A DNA stretch of 64,000 nt. Source: Termitomyces sp. T153 (Eukaryota; Basidiomycota; Agaricomycetes; Agaricales; Lyophyllaceae). The position numbers and the translations under genes are program-made. The notes under the pieces were generated by a model. That model did not search any database, had not been told where the DNA came from, and saw only the letters and a list, made by a program, of their open reading frames with translations. Position 1 is the stretch's first letter; every line of letters begins with the position of its first letter. This document shows positions 12,106-25,365 of this stretch, piece after piece. Where the stretch lies: assembly GCA_018296165.2 (NCBI GenBank), contig JACKQL020000002.1, forward strand, positions 1,860,001 to 1,924,000, in the 5' to 3' direction.

Positions 12106-13897
12106 TCAAGGGAACGCCTGCCCCGGTGGTGGCACGCTAAATATCCAATCCCTCACCACTTTCGTAGCTTCTTCTGGATCACTGGGCACACTGCACAAGA
12201 CAGTAAACATAAGCGACCACGTAACCCACAGATTGTGCCAAACACGTACATTAGTTTGACAACCCACCGGCCATTCTTGTACTCGAAGAACCGAGGTTCA
12301 TGTTTCCCTCCACTCTCCTCTAATCGCTTTCGTCGTTCACGCTGTGCATCCTCCACTGCCGATTTGGCATCAGTTGCAGCTTGCATATCCTTTCGCCCAA
12401 TGGCTGTCGTTAGATGTTGCCATAATCTATGAGGTGAGTGTTGTTAACATGAAATGTGACCATTACGGCAGTGCTCCGATAACGTACCTACGGGATTCAT
12501 TAGGCTCCTGTTCGTCTTCGGGTGGCACCCACTTGGGGGCCATATTCTGCCCATCCTTGATCGCATCAAATAACACGCGCTTCTGACCCGACTGATAGAA
12601 AGAGCTATCAGTGAAGCAAGAAAAAACTCGTGAAAAAGGAAAACCTTGGTGGACTTGATTTCCATGATATGACTCCATCGCCCACTCAACTCCCCGATGT
12701 CTAGATTATTATGACGTATCCGCCCAGCAATAGCATTGTACGTTCCGGACCAGAAGCCCTAAATATACTGCTGGTGAATTAATCATTCAAAATCATAGAA
12801 ACATCGTGACTGACCTTGGTCTTGAACTCTATGTCGCAAAGCATTCCATTCTTCTCATTCTTGGCAGTACATATATCGCCTAGCTCTAGTACCATCTTCC
12901 CAAACAATATCCCTCTAGCATACATATTAGGCATCGTGATGATATATTCTTATGATAGATCAGCTGTAACATGAATGACATATTTACGCGACATACCGCC
13001 GTCGTCGGGTACGCCAAGAAGGGTCACGCGGTTTTCGCCCTCCATTGTGGTCGATACACTGTTTCCGAGGAACCTCGACTTAGGCCGCAACTCTCCAAGG
13101 ATACTTACACGGTTGGCTGGTGAGATGTAGAAAAACGCAGAGATAGGTGGATGATGAGAGACTGAATACACATCAGCGCGAATTACATGCTGGCGACCTT
13201 GATCAACGATATACCTTGTTCCGCGATATAGAATCCTTGTGACCCATCTGGATAATCATACCTGCACCGGAAGAATTCTCCAAGGACAGGATTATATCTG
13301 ATGATGAAGTGTTAGGTGTTGTATGAGCATTCTAGCAAAGAGTAATCATATGGACATACGGTTTCTTCACGCCCTTGGGTTTGATGTGCCAGCCGGCAAG
13401 ATAATACTGCAGTACGCGAGTGAACCGTTCTTCAGGATCGTTGCATTTCTCTGCGCTGTAAAAACAAGGTTGATCAAGGCTTGCGTGGCGCATGACCGAC
13501 AACTTGCCCAAAGATGAGATCAGGATGAGACATAAAGTCGGTAATACGTTCTAACATGCTTCTCGGCTCAAGCACGAAAGTCGGAAATGTGACTCTAGAC
13601 AAGTCCATCCCGACTCTGGATGTTTGTAGCGCCGGATTCAGTGAATGTATGAAGGTCGATCAAATGGGGACACAGACCTCAGCTGGGAGATCAAGGACAT
13701 GATTATGGACCCCTCATTTTCGTCTCTAAAGCCTGGATCAGTGGATGGGGGATACATGTGGAAGGCGAGACAAACAAGATAGAAGTGTCATCTGCTTCTG
13801 TATCAGAAGGTGCGCGGTCCTCCTCAGATGAACCGCGTGGCTTTGGTGTGGTTGCAGCACGGAAGGGAGATCCGGCTGGACTGAAAAGACTCATCAT
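12106..13897 (-). CDS. Oxysterol-binding protein-related lipid transfer protein (OSH6/OSH7 type)
   Basis: Eleven exons yield 411 aa: 13897-13776, 13725-13678, 13615-13508, 13455-13360, 13297-13215, 13161-12997, 12948-12815, 12758-12645, 12591-12488, 12426-12250 and 12190-12106. The family signature EQVSHHPP falls at residues 151-158. Other landmarks are GMDLSRVTFPTFVLEPRSML (lid and entry of the lipid tunnel), KPYNPVLGE, SRFLGNS and the C-terminal RWSHIMEIKSTK. There is no PH domain, ankyrin repeat or FFAT motif, and the length matches the short ORP class. The wording LEPRSMLERITDFMSHPDL is closer to yeast Osh6/Osh7 (phosphatidylserine/PI4P exchange at ER-plasma membrane contacts) than to Kes1/Osh4; that assignment is from memory of the family. 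The intron after exon 3 (13507-13456) starts with GC instead of GT, in the context GCAAGT. Confidence 0.94.
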
Positions 13898-14197
13898 GTT
13901 AGCAACGTAGACTCGGGGTTAGTGTCACGACAAGCACTGTTGTGCAAGCCGTTCGAGAGAAAAATGGAGCTTGTGAGGCAGAGGAGGTACCAGTGGGCAA
14001 AAGGAAGCGGCCGATGAGTAGAGGATGATCTACGACGTGGTAGCCGACGATGAAGGGAATGATCGGGACCAAGGATGGTAAATATCGAGAGGAAGGAGCT
14101 ACAGGAGATCTAGCAGAGTAAACAACTCATTCACGCGAAATTGATGTCACCCTTACATAACCATCAGAATATTTGTGTCTACACATGATATGTACTC
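13898..14197. other. Short intergenic region between two minus-strand genes
   Basis: 300 bp that must hold the promoter of the oxysterol-binding protein gene and the 3' end of DBP3. No TATA box is obvious close to the start codon. Confidence 0.4.
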
Positions 14198-16441
<2,244 letters not shown>

Positions 16442-16588
16442 TTTTTAAAGGAGTGAATGAGAATAAAAGAGTCTCCAGGACTGTCGTTCGTCTATGAGAT
16501 GGTTGAACGTGGTTAAACGTAAACTGAGGCTCTATGATCGGTCATCGAAAATTTTTGATCTGAGTTACGCATAGATATCCAGTCTCTA

Positions 16589-16864
16589 CAGCCGTTTTCA
16601 TAACGTTAGGCCCTTTGACTTCCGGTTGTTTAGTTGTTTGGCCTGATATCTGTGGATGCCGGGCTTGCCGGAGAATAGTTACTTGTGTAAAATCAACATC
16701 TTGCTTTACCTTCTTCTATGAGGCGTCACATTGTCGGATTGATGTGTCTCCAATACATCGGGCTTTGAAGTGGCGTGGATTCACATTCTCCGGCAAGCCC
16801 GGCATCCACGGATAATCACTAAACAACCGGAAGTCAAAGGGGCCTAACGTTATCAAAACGACTG
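16589..16864. mobile_element. MITE with about 80 bp terminal inverted repeats and TA target duplication
   Basis: The arm 16589-16676 is the near-perfect reverse complement of 16787-16864. Both ends begin CAGYCGTTTT and share ATAACGTTAGGCC, CTTTGACTTCCGGTTGTTTA and GGATGCCGGGCTTGCCGGAG. The arms differ mainly by one base in a C run and a short divergent patch. The element is flanked on both sides by TA (16587-16588 and 16865-16866). It is 276 bp long and has no coding capacity. A TA duplication with a CAGT-like end suggests mobilisation by a Tc1/mariner-type transposase; that is inference, since no transposase is in the window. Confidence 0.8.
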
Positions 16865-17848
16865 TAATTGTACAACAAATACGAGAAAGGCCCTAAACTT
16901 CAATGACAGCTTGAAAAGCATTGTGAGATGAGGTCAGGTAGATCGGATAATCGACATCAAGTTGACATAGCCTGAAAACCAGCCCGACTTTGCACAATAC
17001 CTACCGTCTGTGAATTGTGGCCCCATAGATTGGCGAGAGTCTGTCTCGAGCCATGAATACGTGCGTGGTTTCCCAGAGTTCCATTTTATGAAACCTTTGG
17101 TATGCTTATTCGATTTCCTCCGGCGAGTCTGCCGCAAGTAGCGCAACCACCGCTCAAGAGTGTATCATAGTGCGAGCGATGCGCAAAACGCCTTTGTCTC
17201 TGTACAAGCGCCACAAGTGCCTGTTATGTTGCACATGTGAACATTCGGATAGTACAGGAAGTGTAATCACAGTCCATGGTCCCTGCACAATTCACATCTA
17301 AATCTCGCCTGATTGTGAATGTGGTGTAGTGACTATCTGCGTTTGAATGTCTATACCAACAGCCTCTCCTTAATCAATTTTGTGATAATAGTGAGTACAG
17401 ATTCGGTTTGGTCACCAGCCCATAACTTTTTGTTCCTTCCTGTTTCCAGAAATACATAGGCTAAATGATCGCTCTCCTACGATACATACACCTTCCGAAT
17501 TTCACCCCCTTGGGATGGCTAAACCATTCTCTGCATCCATAGGCACAAACCCTAATAAACTAGGGACTCATAGCGAGAACAAGCGTACGATAGCGAACGT
17601 CCATCTGAGCTGGAGGAAGCCAAAAAACTGAGGCAACATTGCGATCAGTCAGGAGGATTCGGTGCTGTTGCATCTGTTCCTGCCCTGTCAAGTGACGCAA
17701 ATGACGCAAACACGTTAAAATGGATCCGGCGAGGTCACGAACTCGATGACTGTCAATGTGATCACATTTGTTCGGAGGAGCTGGTCTGAAAGAGCGTGTC
17801 TTTTAGTGTCAATGCAAAAATTCAGTGAACGACAAACCAGCGTTCAAG
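16865..17848. other. Intergenic stretch without a supported gene
   Basis: About 1 kb between the MITE and the BTB gene stop codon. Only short open frames are present, none with a recognisable motif, and no repeat or RNA gene was seen. Confidence 0.4.
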
Positions 17849-19140
17849 TTACATAGGTTTCATGAAATGTTGAATCAGTCCGTCTATAACCTCGTCGCGA
17901 ATCTCCGTAATAGCCTCCAAAGCTGACATCTTGCATTGGATAGACATAGATGGCGCATCAGCCATCGCCTTCCTCAACCCTAACATGAGTGCTTTCATTC
18001 GCCCCAAAACATCTGCAGAGCTGGGTCGCAACATTTCGTCCATTTCGCAAGCTGAGCGCCACATGTGCTGCCATGCAACCTCACAATCCACATGGGATGG
18101 GCATCCTTCACACGATAACGCGGGAGGGATAGCACGAATACCTTCCCAAAGGTTAAGTAGTGAATGATGCGCAGCGAGGAAGTGCATGCGTTTATCGACA
18201 TCCATAGACGCAGGGAACACCGTTTGGGTAACGCGGCTGTTCCCCCGGCCCAATGAATGTTCGAGTGAAATCAATTGACGGTAGTAGCAGACCCCAATCA
18301 GCGTACGCAAGGCATGTTTCTCGGCGATACCGAGTACAACCTCGGGTGAAGCACTGTACCAGAGGGTACGAGATATCAAAACTTGCGTCACAAGATTTTG
18401 TAAATTTCTGTGGTCGCAAAGTATTGCTATATCTAGCATTCGAGCACATATACCAAGAGGTATGGAATGCAAAGGCAGTGACGAAGTCGGATCTTTCGCC
18501 AATGAATAGATACGGTTGATGGTCCAGGCCTCGAGTGAAGACAGGCAGTACTTGTTGGCAACCATTGCAACATTGAGGAGCCGGTCGATACTGGTCTCAA
18601 GAAACAGTTCATTCGGCCTAAAATAGAAGATCAGTTGGGACTTGGACGGAGCAGTCGACGCTTACGGTGCATACAGAGCCCACAAAAAGTCTCGAAATTG
18701 TTGAGCGGTGTCCGTTAACAATACGGGATTTTCCTCATTTCCTTCGATGTCGTCGGCCGGCCGAGGGAGACACAACATATCGTCAAATGCAGAGGGCTCC
18801 CGTGAAAGCATTATCTGATGGACCTTCAGGATGAGAATTCAGTATTATAAAAAGTCATTGACAGATTATGACGCACGTTGAATAAAGTGTTTTCTACTTG
18901 AAAGACACAGAAACCATTGCGAGAATTGATGTAACAATCAGAGTGGTGAGGCGGTTCGTCCTTGGGAATAGATGCCTCGATAGGTGCCTCGTAATACGGT
19001 GTACATCGTAAATTCAGCTGTGCAGAGCCTTTATTCCTAGGTTCCGAGACGCTTTCTAGGATGTGCTTTGACCCCTTGAAGAAGAGACCCGACAAGAGCC
19101 GGAGTTTGGGTACTGGGTTGAAAAGGTAGAGGTGAACCAT
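17849..19140 (-). CDS. BTB/POZ domain protein, basidiomycete type
   Basis: Three exons (19140-18877, 18823-18666, 18617-17849) give 396 aa in frame. The BTB fold lies at about residues 75-185: a strand ending VENTLFNVHQIMLS, the core EPSAFDDMLCLP, then FRDFLWALYAPP and the helical NVANKYCLSSLEAW-like segment that starts the BACK-like region. The C-terminal half is helical and contains cysteine pairs (CEGCPSHVDC) frequent in the large fungal families of such proteins. These proteins are probably protein-protein adaptors; no MATH, Kelch or zinc-finger partner domain is visible. The ATG at 19140 is the first in the frame, but an additional 5' exon nearer 19234 cannot be excluded because another frame stays open there. 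Substrate and pathway are unknown. Confidence 0.85.
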
Positions 19141-20284
19141 GAATATTGAAATCCGAATAGAAAGGCGTCCAGAGAGTATAGTCTACGAGTTCTGCTATTC
19201 CGATTGCCATTATATCAATACACGAAGGGGACATGAAGTGTACACGTGTATCGAGTCGTAAGTTTGTGACACGCGTGTCACCTTTCTAGAATCCGTACAC
19301 GCCCTTTCCACTGAATTATCATCAAAGAAGGTCGTGTGGGGTATAGGAAGTTATAGAAAGCACCAATAGGAGAGTGAGAATTGTGCATGCATAGAAATGA
19401 GCTAGACATTTGTCGTAGTTTTGAAGGAGAGCTACCTCAAGCAGATGGTGAATATCATGAGAGCGCGAGCAAACGATCAAGTCATCCAAGTTTTCGATTG
19501 TCAGATACTCGTTCAATCCCGGAAACTTGGACAGCCGTTTTTGGTTGACGTGCTATCGATTGGAGATAGGGTCATGTTGAGCTTCTTCACATGCATGCAT
19601 GCATAAGTGTACTAACCAGGAACATCTATGGACCAAGGGGTGTACGACAATAGAGGGGTTGTGATATGGGTACAACAGGCTTCCGATGGTGACTAATGCA
19701 TCAGTGTCGATTTATACCAGTCTGAGTCTGATTTTCTGACCTCGCAAGTTAAATCATCATTCCAAGGTCATGTCTTATCTCGTCTCTTCTATATGGTTGC
19801 TCCAATAATTCGGTCGGGCCAAGACCGGTTCAGAGTTTGCAGAAAGACTGGCGATGCATAACTTCTGACTCAAGCCGTCGAGAGAGAAGCTTCGTCGCAC
19901 AGATGAAGTGGTCCACGAATACAATGCGTTTAAGGGGTCGAGACGCTTAAAACCTTGATAGGAACGCGAGTGGAATATGTTTACGCAGGTCACAAGGCCT
20001 TATACTTTGACAAAGAATCCCAACACGAGGATGATCTGTGTGCCGTGTTCATTTCGCTCGACTTCACACAAAATTAGAACGAGGAGTTAAAACCCTCAGT
20101 GGTGCATGAAGAGTTGGTTTAGCTGATACCATCACAGATCACAGGGCCACGATAGTCAACCTGCAATCTTACCAGCAGTCCTCACCGACAGAAAGCACAC
20201 TCCAAAAAGAACCAAAGGCCGAAAGTGATGTATCAACAGAAGTCACTGATGAGCAAGAGCAAAAAGCTAAGATGAGTGACAGGA
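19141..20284. other. Intergenic stretch without a supported gene
   Basis: 1.1 kb between the BTB gene start and the RPB7 stop. No open frame here looks real and no repeat or RNA gene was seen. It should hold the BTB gene promoter. Confidence 0.4.
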
Positions 20285-21162
20285 TTAGTCTATAACCCCT
20301 AGATGGTCCTCTTTGATTGTGCCGATCGCGAACTAATGTCAGAGAATCAACATACATGACATTTATGATTTTGGGTCGCAACATACGATTTCCGTCGCGT
20401 CGACACGCGTTCCTACTATTTTCAGTCGTATCCGAGTGTTCTTCTCAATTATCTGGATGTTGGATACAGCAAACAACGACAGAAGATACGATATGAGAGG
20501 ATATTACGAATTGAGGAAGTGGGTAGCATTTCAATTTGGCCGAGGAATAACGAAACAGAATACAATACGTACCTGATCCTCTGAAGCGAATGATGGTGGA
20601 TTCGAATTAGAGTCGAATTTCATGTCCGGGTGTATCAGCTGTAAACGAGGAAAGGCATAAGCCACGTCAGGATCCACAAGACAGAGTTTACTTCACCTGA
20701 TGTGACACGAACACCGTCAACGGCCCAACATCCGCAAAAAAGCCCATCTACCCCACGCCGCATGAGTCTCTCATTGTAATTGTCTGTTCCGTGCATATAC
20801 TTAACCACGAACTCTCACCTTGTTGACGTTATTCACCACCCCATCGACCACCTCGCCCTTGAACGGCTTATACACAATTGCTCGATACCGTGTAATAAAC
20901 TCCGCTTGTCCACTGCCACTCAGCACCATCCCCTTCCCGATATCAAGGATCGAAACCACAGCGATGATGTACCCAAATTGTCCTAAACATGTTCCTTCGA
21001 CGTCGCTGTAGAGCTTTGACTCGAGGAAGCTGAGCATCCGTGGGCCGAAGTAGGACGGGTGGAGAAGGATAGTGTGAGTCAGCTCTTTCTAGGGGGAGAT
21101 AATTATCAGATTAGGTGTAAATATAGAGGTAGAGGGAAAAGGGAACTTACGATGAAGAACAT
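20285..21162 (-). CDS. RPB7: DNA-directed RNA polymerase II subunit RPB7
   Basis: Six exons give 170 aa, close to the 171 aa of yeast Rpb7: 21162-21151 (four codons only), 21088-20819, 20747-20697, 20638-20573, 20452-20387 and 20332-20285. All junctions are phase 0. The N-terminal RNP-like domain carries HPSYFGPRMLSFLESKLY and GYIIAVVSILDIGKG. The central link reads RYRAIVYKPFKGEVVDGVV. The S1/OB domain carries MGFFADVGPLTVFVS, SNPPSFASED and the tail IGTIKEDHLGVID. Rpb7 pairs with Rpb4 as the stalk of Pol II. Intron 4 is 120 bp, longer than its neighbours. The tiny first coding exon is supported because its four residues (MFFI) and the frame fit the family start. Confidence 0.97.
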
Positions 21163-22022
21163 GGTGGCTGAGCGCAAAACACTTAGTCGATCAACGTTCG
21201 ACATTCAATGATGTAAGCAAACCACTGGGAAAACCAGAAAGACTACGTCGCGGTCGGCCTTTTTGTCTCTTATATTGAAGCATCTTTGATTCCTTTCATG
21301 GACTTGATATTTTGACTCGACTATCGTTTGCTTCCCTCTTATCACTCCCATCGAGCTCGTCAGTCCTCTGGATTACGGCATTTCTTCTTTCGGCAGAATA
21401 TTTCGTGATTATGACAATATTCTCTGTTCTGCGAGCGCTTGTGTTCGCAAGCTGTCTAGGAACCCATGTTTGTACTTATGCATGGTCCAGTTCAAGGCTC
21501 ATATATTCTGTTTCGTTTTTCCTACATATCTCCGGAAACCCAATTATTTTAGCGAATTGCGTTTACATGGCTGGTTTGAATAGCTGAATGAACAAGTGCG
21601 TCACGTACGGAAAAAAACAGCATACATGTTGTATAGCTGGCAATGCCTGGATCTATGTAAGTGAACGCAGTGGGAATAAAATTCCGTTTATCAGTATTGC
21701 GTCACAAGCACAAAGTACGGCAAAAACAGGTCGAATAGCAAACAGGCAACGAAAGCAAACATCACAAGACAGCTGAAGTTATACTTAAGCATTTGACTTA
21801 TTTTTCTTGCGGAAATTCAGCGGAGAGGCGCTTGAGGTCGAGTTTCGTATCATCGTCATTGTTTGTCTTGGTCACTGGGTTTGTAGATTGATTTATCCAG
21901 AGTGGCGGCATTAAAATACGGCTTGTGGGACGTAAGATTGTGGTGTGTAAGAGGGCAAGTGGAACCAGACCACAGCAGCCGTTACAGCTTATACAAGGCA
22001 TATATGATTCAGATATCTGGTT
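21163..22022. other. Intergenic region upstream of RPB7
   Basis: About 860 bp with ordinary CpG content. It must contain the RPB7 promoter. Open frames on both strands are short and unrecognised. Confidence 0.35.
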
Positions 22023-22263
22023 TTATATATATAGTTCCTGGGACAATTCCAACCCATGGTCATAATCAGAAGCCTTTTCGAGAAGCTCTACAACTGCTTC
22101 TTCATCAACCAGGTTTCCATAATTGTCCAGCCACGTCTCATCAGCATCCGAGATTCTTTCCTTCCTTGAGAGTCATGCAAGAGAAGATCTTGTTGTGTGT
22201 CTTTATCTCTGATTTGAGTTGTAAGAGGCCTGCTCTGATGATTTTGAGAGGTTTTTTAGACAT
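22023..22263 (-). pseudogene. Frame-broken small ORF remnant
   Basis: From ATG 22263 the frame reads MSKKPLKIIRAGLLQLKSEI and stops after about 40 codons. A different frame then reads DETWLDNYGNLVDEEAVVEL and continues to TAA at 22023. The second piece has the composition of a real acidic protein segment. A shared origin by frameshift or a missed intron is possible. I do not recognise the family; it lies just left of the repeat-rich zone. Confidence 0.25.
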
Positions 22264-22379
22264 TCTAGCTTTAGATAGGCAGAAAATTGGGAGCAAAACT
22301 TATTCACAGTACATTTTTGCCTAATTTCAGTGGTATTACTTGTGATTCTGGTGATATAGTGGGTCCTACATGATGCGTT

Positions 22380-23762
22380 TCTATTAGAGAAATCAATTTA
22401 TCAGTTGTAAATATATATTCTCTAGGCATATTATCAGTTATGACCCCCCATTGTGACCCATCAGTTATTGGGTATCAGAGGGTTATCAAATTTCCCTGCA
22501 AAACAAGTCAGTGGATGGCCAAACCCCATTAGTTTTGAGGGGTTATTGGGAGCCATTGGTGATGAGAGGTTTGACTGTAACAAGGTGCAACATGCTACAT
22601 ATACACTTAACCTTATGAGGCATGACAGTGATCATCCTACCATTTTCTTGTCTACTGTGGAAGAGGTACAGTCTATACAGTACTATTCCAAATATGCTGT
22701 GAGACTTACAGCCTTGAGAAAGCAACATACCCAAGCCATCCTTGGTAACATAAGTCCCTTGTGAGACTTAGTGAAGAACCCTTTCTCACTGTAGGATAAG
22801 ACATCTTAAATATACAAATATCAATCTGGCTTGCTTGAAAAATGAAGAGACATCCTGAGAATCCAGATTGATGAGACAGAAGATATAGATGATGCCAACT
22901 TTATTGTATCTTTATCATGCATGGATCAAGTTATATTGGCCCATTTATCTCTTTACTCATGGAATTGTGGAAGATTGGCTACAAAGAGCTGTGTGACATA
23001 CCCTTGACTCTAATCACTAATTTTTCACTCATTTATATCCATTTACAACACTGCTTGCCCAAGAATCACAGGTTCCACCATTGTAGCTCTTCAACAAGTG
23101 CAAGAAAGCACTTCAGGTCCATCAAAACACATACACCTTGCTGCAATGAATGCAATTGTGTGTTCTGCAACTTGACTGCTATACAACTGAACACATTGAC
23201 AGATGGAACCTGCACTGGATTGATGGATGTCACAACTGAAGTCTGAAGGAAGCACACAGAGGTTTAACAAGCCCTTGGACAGATTTTTTCTTGGGTTCCA
23301 CATGGTTCGCTCATATTTACAGGAGAGGTTGAAGGTGAAGGGAAAATGAAAAGAAAGGATGAAGCCAGAGACTGATGAAGAGTGACTTGTCATTGTGGTA
23401 GAACATGCAGAGAGGTTGAAAGAAACTCTGCCTATACTCTTGTGTCACTCACACAGTTGACTAAGTTGATATGTTGGGATTTTCTTACACAAGTTACACA
23501 AGGGATTCAACTAACTAGAAGTTGCAGACACAACTTGACTTACTTACTATCCCTGCTTGGCAGCCTCTCTTCATTGACATATCTCTACTGAGCAAAGAAG
23601 ATACATGTAGATTGAGCCACACACAGATTTGTCTCATCAAACCAAAGCCATCATCCCATGCCTCACATCCAACTTCACCCCAAGTTCCAGTGATCTTTAA
23701 ACAAGCCCTTATCATCCAATTGAAAGGCCTGTATTCACATTTGGTGACTGTCCAATGCCTGC
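22380..23762. repeat. CpG-depleted decayed repeat, class unknown
   Basis: From about 22380 rightward CG dinucleotides almost disappear, while CA and TG are frequent, the mark of ancient methylated repeats. Open fragments (for example near 22453-22764 and 22917-23246) are full of His, Cys and Met codons, as expected from CpG loss, and match no family I can name. No terminal repeats were identified for this segment. Confidence 0.5.
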
Positions 23763-24702
23763 TGATAAGACCATATTCTTACTATTGTCTTTTGGTGACT
23801 TCCAGATTTTCCATTTTCTATGTGATGTGATGATCATGTGACTTTGTCACATGTGGTCTAGACCCTCAGCCCATCAGAGGACTTCCTTTTAGGATGCCTA
23901 GTGACCTCTAGTGACCCCCTAGCACAGTGGCTGATCACACTTCTATTTTAGTATGGTCAACATGGTTTTCTTGAGACTTGATCTAGTTTTATTCCTTTAA
24001 TACATGATGACTTAGTGACTGTCATTCCAGGTGTTGACTTTAGCTATATTTGGGGTTGCTGACTTTCATATTTTGATTTCACATGGCATTTCACCTGACT
24101 CACCTAAGTTGCTAATGATCAGTTCTCCATTGCTCACTGGCATTGTCTCCTTTTGATTATCCTTACTTACTATAACTATTGTCATGTTTTCTATACACCA
24201 TCAAAGAATCATACTCCCTCTTAGCCCTAGAGCTCAGATTTCAGTCTTTTTGATGCTAAGCTTCTGCTTTCAACCTTGTGCTCCCTTAGCAACTGTTGTT
24301 CAGGCACCATTGAGCTAGCATCCTCATCATTCTCATTTTGCTGGTACCACCTTCAGGTACTATTTTGCCAAGTAATGTTTATGTTCAGCACTAGCACCTA
24401 CAGTTAGTCTCAGTTTGCTATCCCCACTTTTGCTAACACCTTTACTAGCTCCAGTGCCTCCTCCACCAACCCAACCTTTCACTAGCAACCTTAGCACTTG
24501 TGACCATTCATTATCACCTAGGAACTTCAGTTAATGTCTAATGGCCCCTTTCTCACTTGAGCCCTCCTTTTCTTCACACACCTTTATTAAACTAGGTTCT
24601 CAGAGACCTAACTCAGCTTGGACCCTCATTCCATACACTACTGATGAAACCACTAGTTGTTGTGTTTTCTGCATGGCAGCTAGGTGGTAATGGACATCAT
24701 CA
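23763..24702 (+). mobile_element. Solo LTR, family B, copy 1
   Basis: A 940 bp LTR that starts TGATAAGACC and ends GGACATCATCA, flanked by the 4-bp duplication CTGC (23759-23762 and 24703-24706). It aligns along its length with copy 2 (24960-28094 after removal of a guest). Shared blocks are TTTTGGTGACTTCCAG near the start, CTGTCATTCCAGGTGT in the middle and GGACAT-ATCACTGC at the end. It is CpG-depleted and has no coding capacity. Confidence 0.75.
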
Positions 24703-25365
24703 CTGCTACCTCTCCATACATGATTCCTAAAGAAATTGAATTACCACTGTTCAATAGTCTGGCTTTGTGCAACTAGTTCTTGTCAACATTTTCTAGCTAA
24801 TGAAATGGAACTTAACAATACAGAGGAAGCACAACTTCAACCTCTGCTAGAAGATATTCATATGCAACTCCATCAGCTCTTGTGGTGACCATGACAGCTC
24901 CTCACTTATCTTGGACTTTACTTTGATCACCTCTGACCCCCTAGCTTGTACCTTCCTGCTGATAAGACCCTATTCTCATTGAGTACTGATTTCTGCCTTT
25001 TCCTATGTTTTGGTGACTTCCAGGATTTCTGGTTTCTAGACAATGTGATAGTTGCATGACTTCATTACATGTGGTCTAGGCCCTCAGCCCATCAGAAAAC
25101 TTCCTCCTAGCAACCTCTAGCAACCTCCTAGCAAAGTCACCAATAATATTCCCTTTCTTGGTATTATTGCTTCCATTTCATTATTCCTTGATTTGGTTTT
25201 ATTTTCTTCCTACATGCCACTCTAGCAACCAGCATACTGGCTGTCATTCCAGGTGTCAAATTTAGCTACAGTTTGAGTTATTGACTTTTATGAGCCATTC
25301 CTCCTGACTTGCCTATGTTGCTAGCAACTTTCCCTGCTATTGACTCCTTTTTAGTTTCATTACTG

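Noticed and set aside
12153..12386. Intron-free C-terminus for the oxysterol-binding protein (ending KKLRKW)
   Set aside because: A GTACGT donor and CAG acceptor (intron 12249-12191) give an end (DPEEATKVVRDW onward) that fits the family better and keeps the frame.
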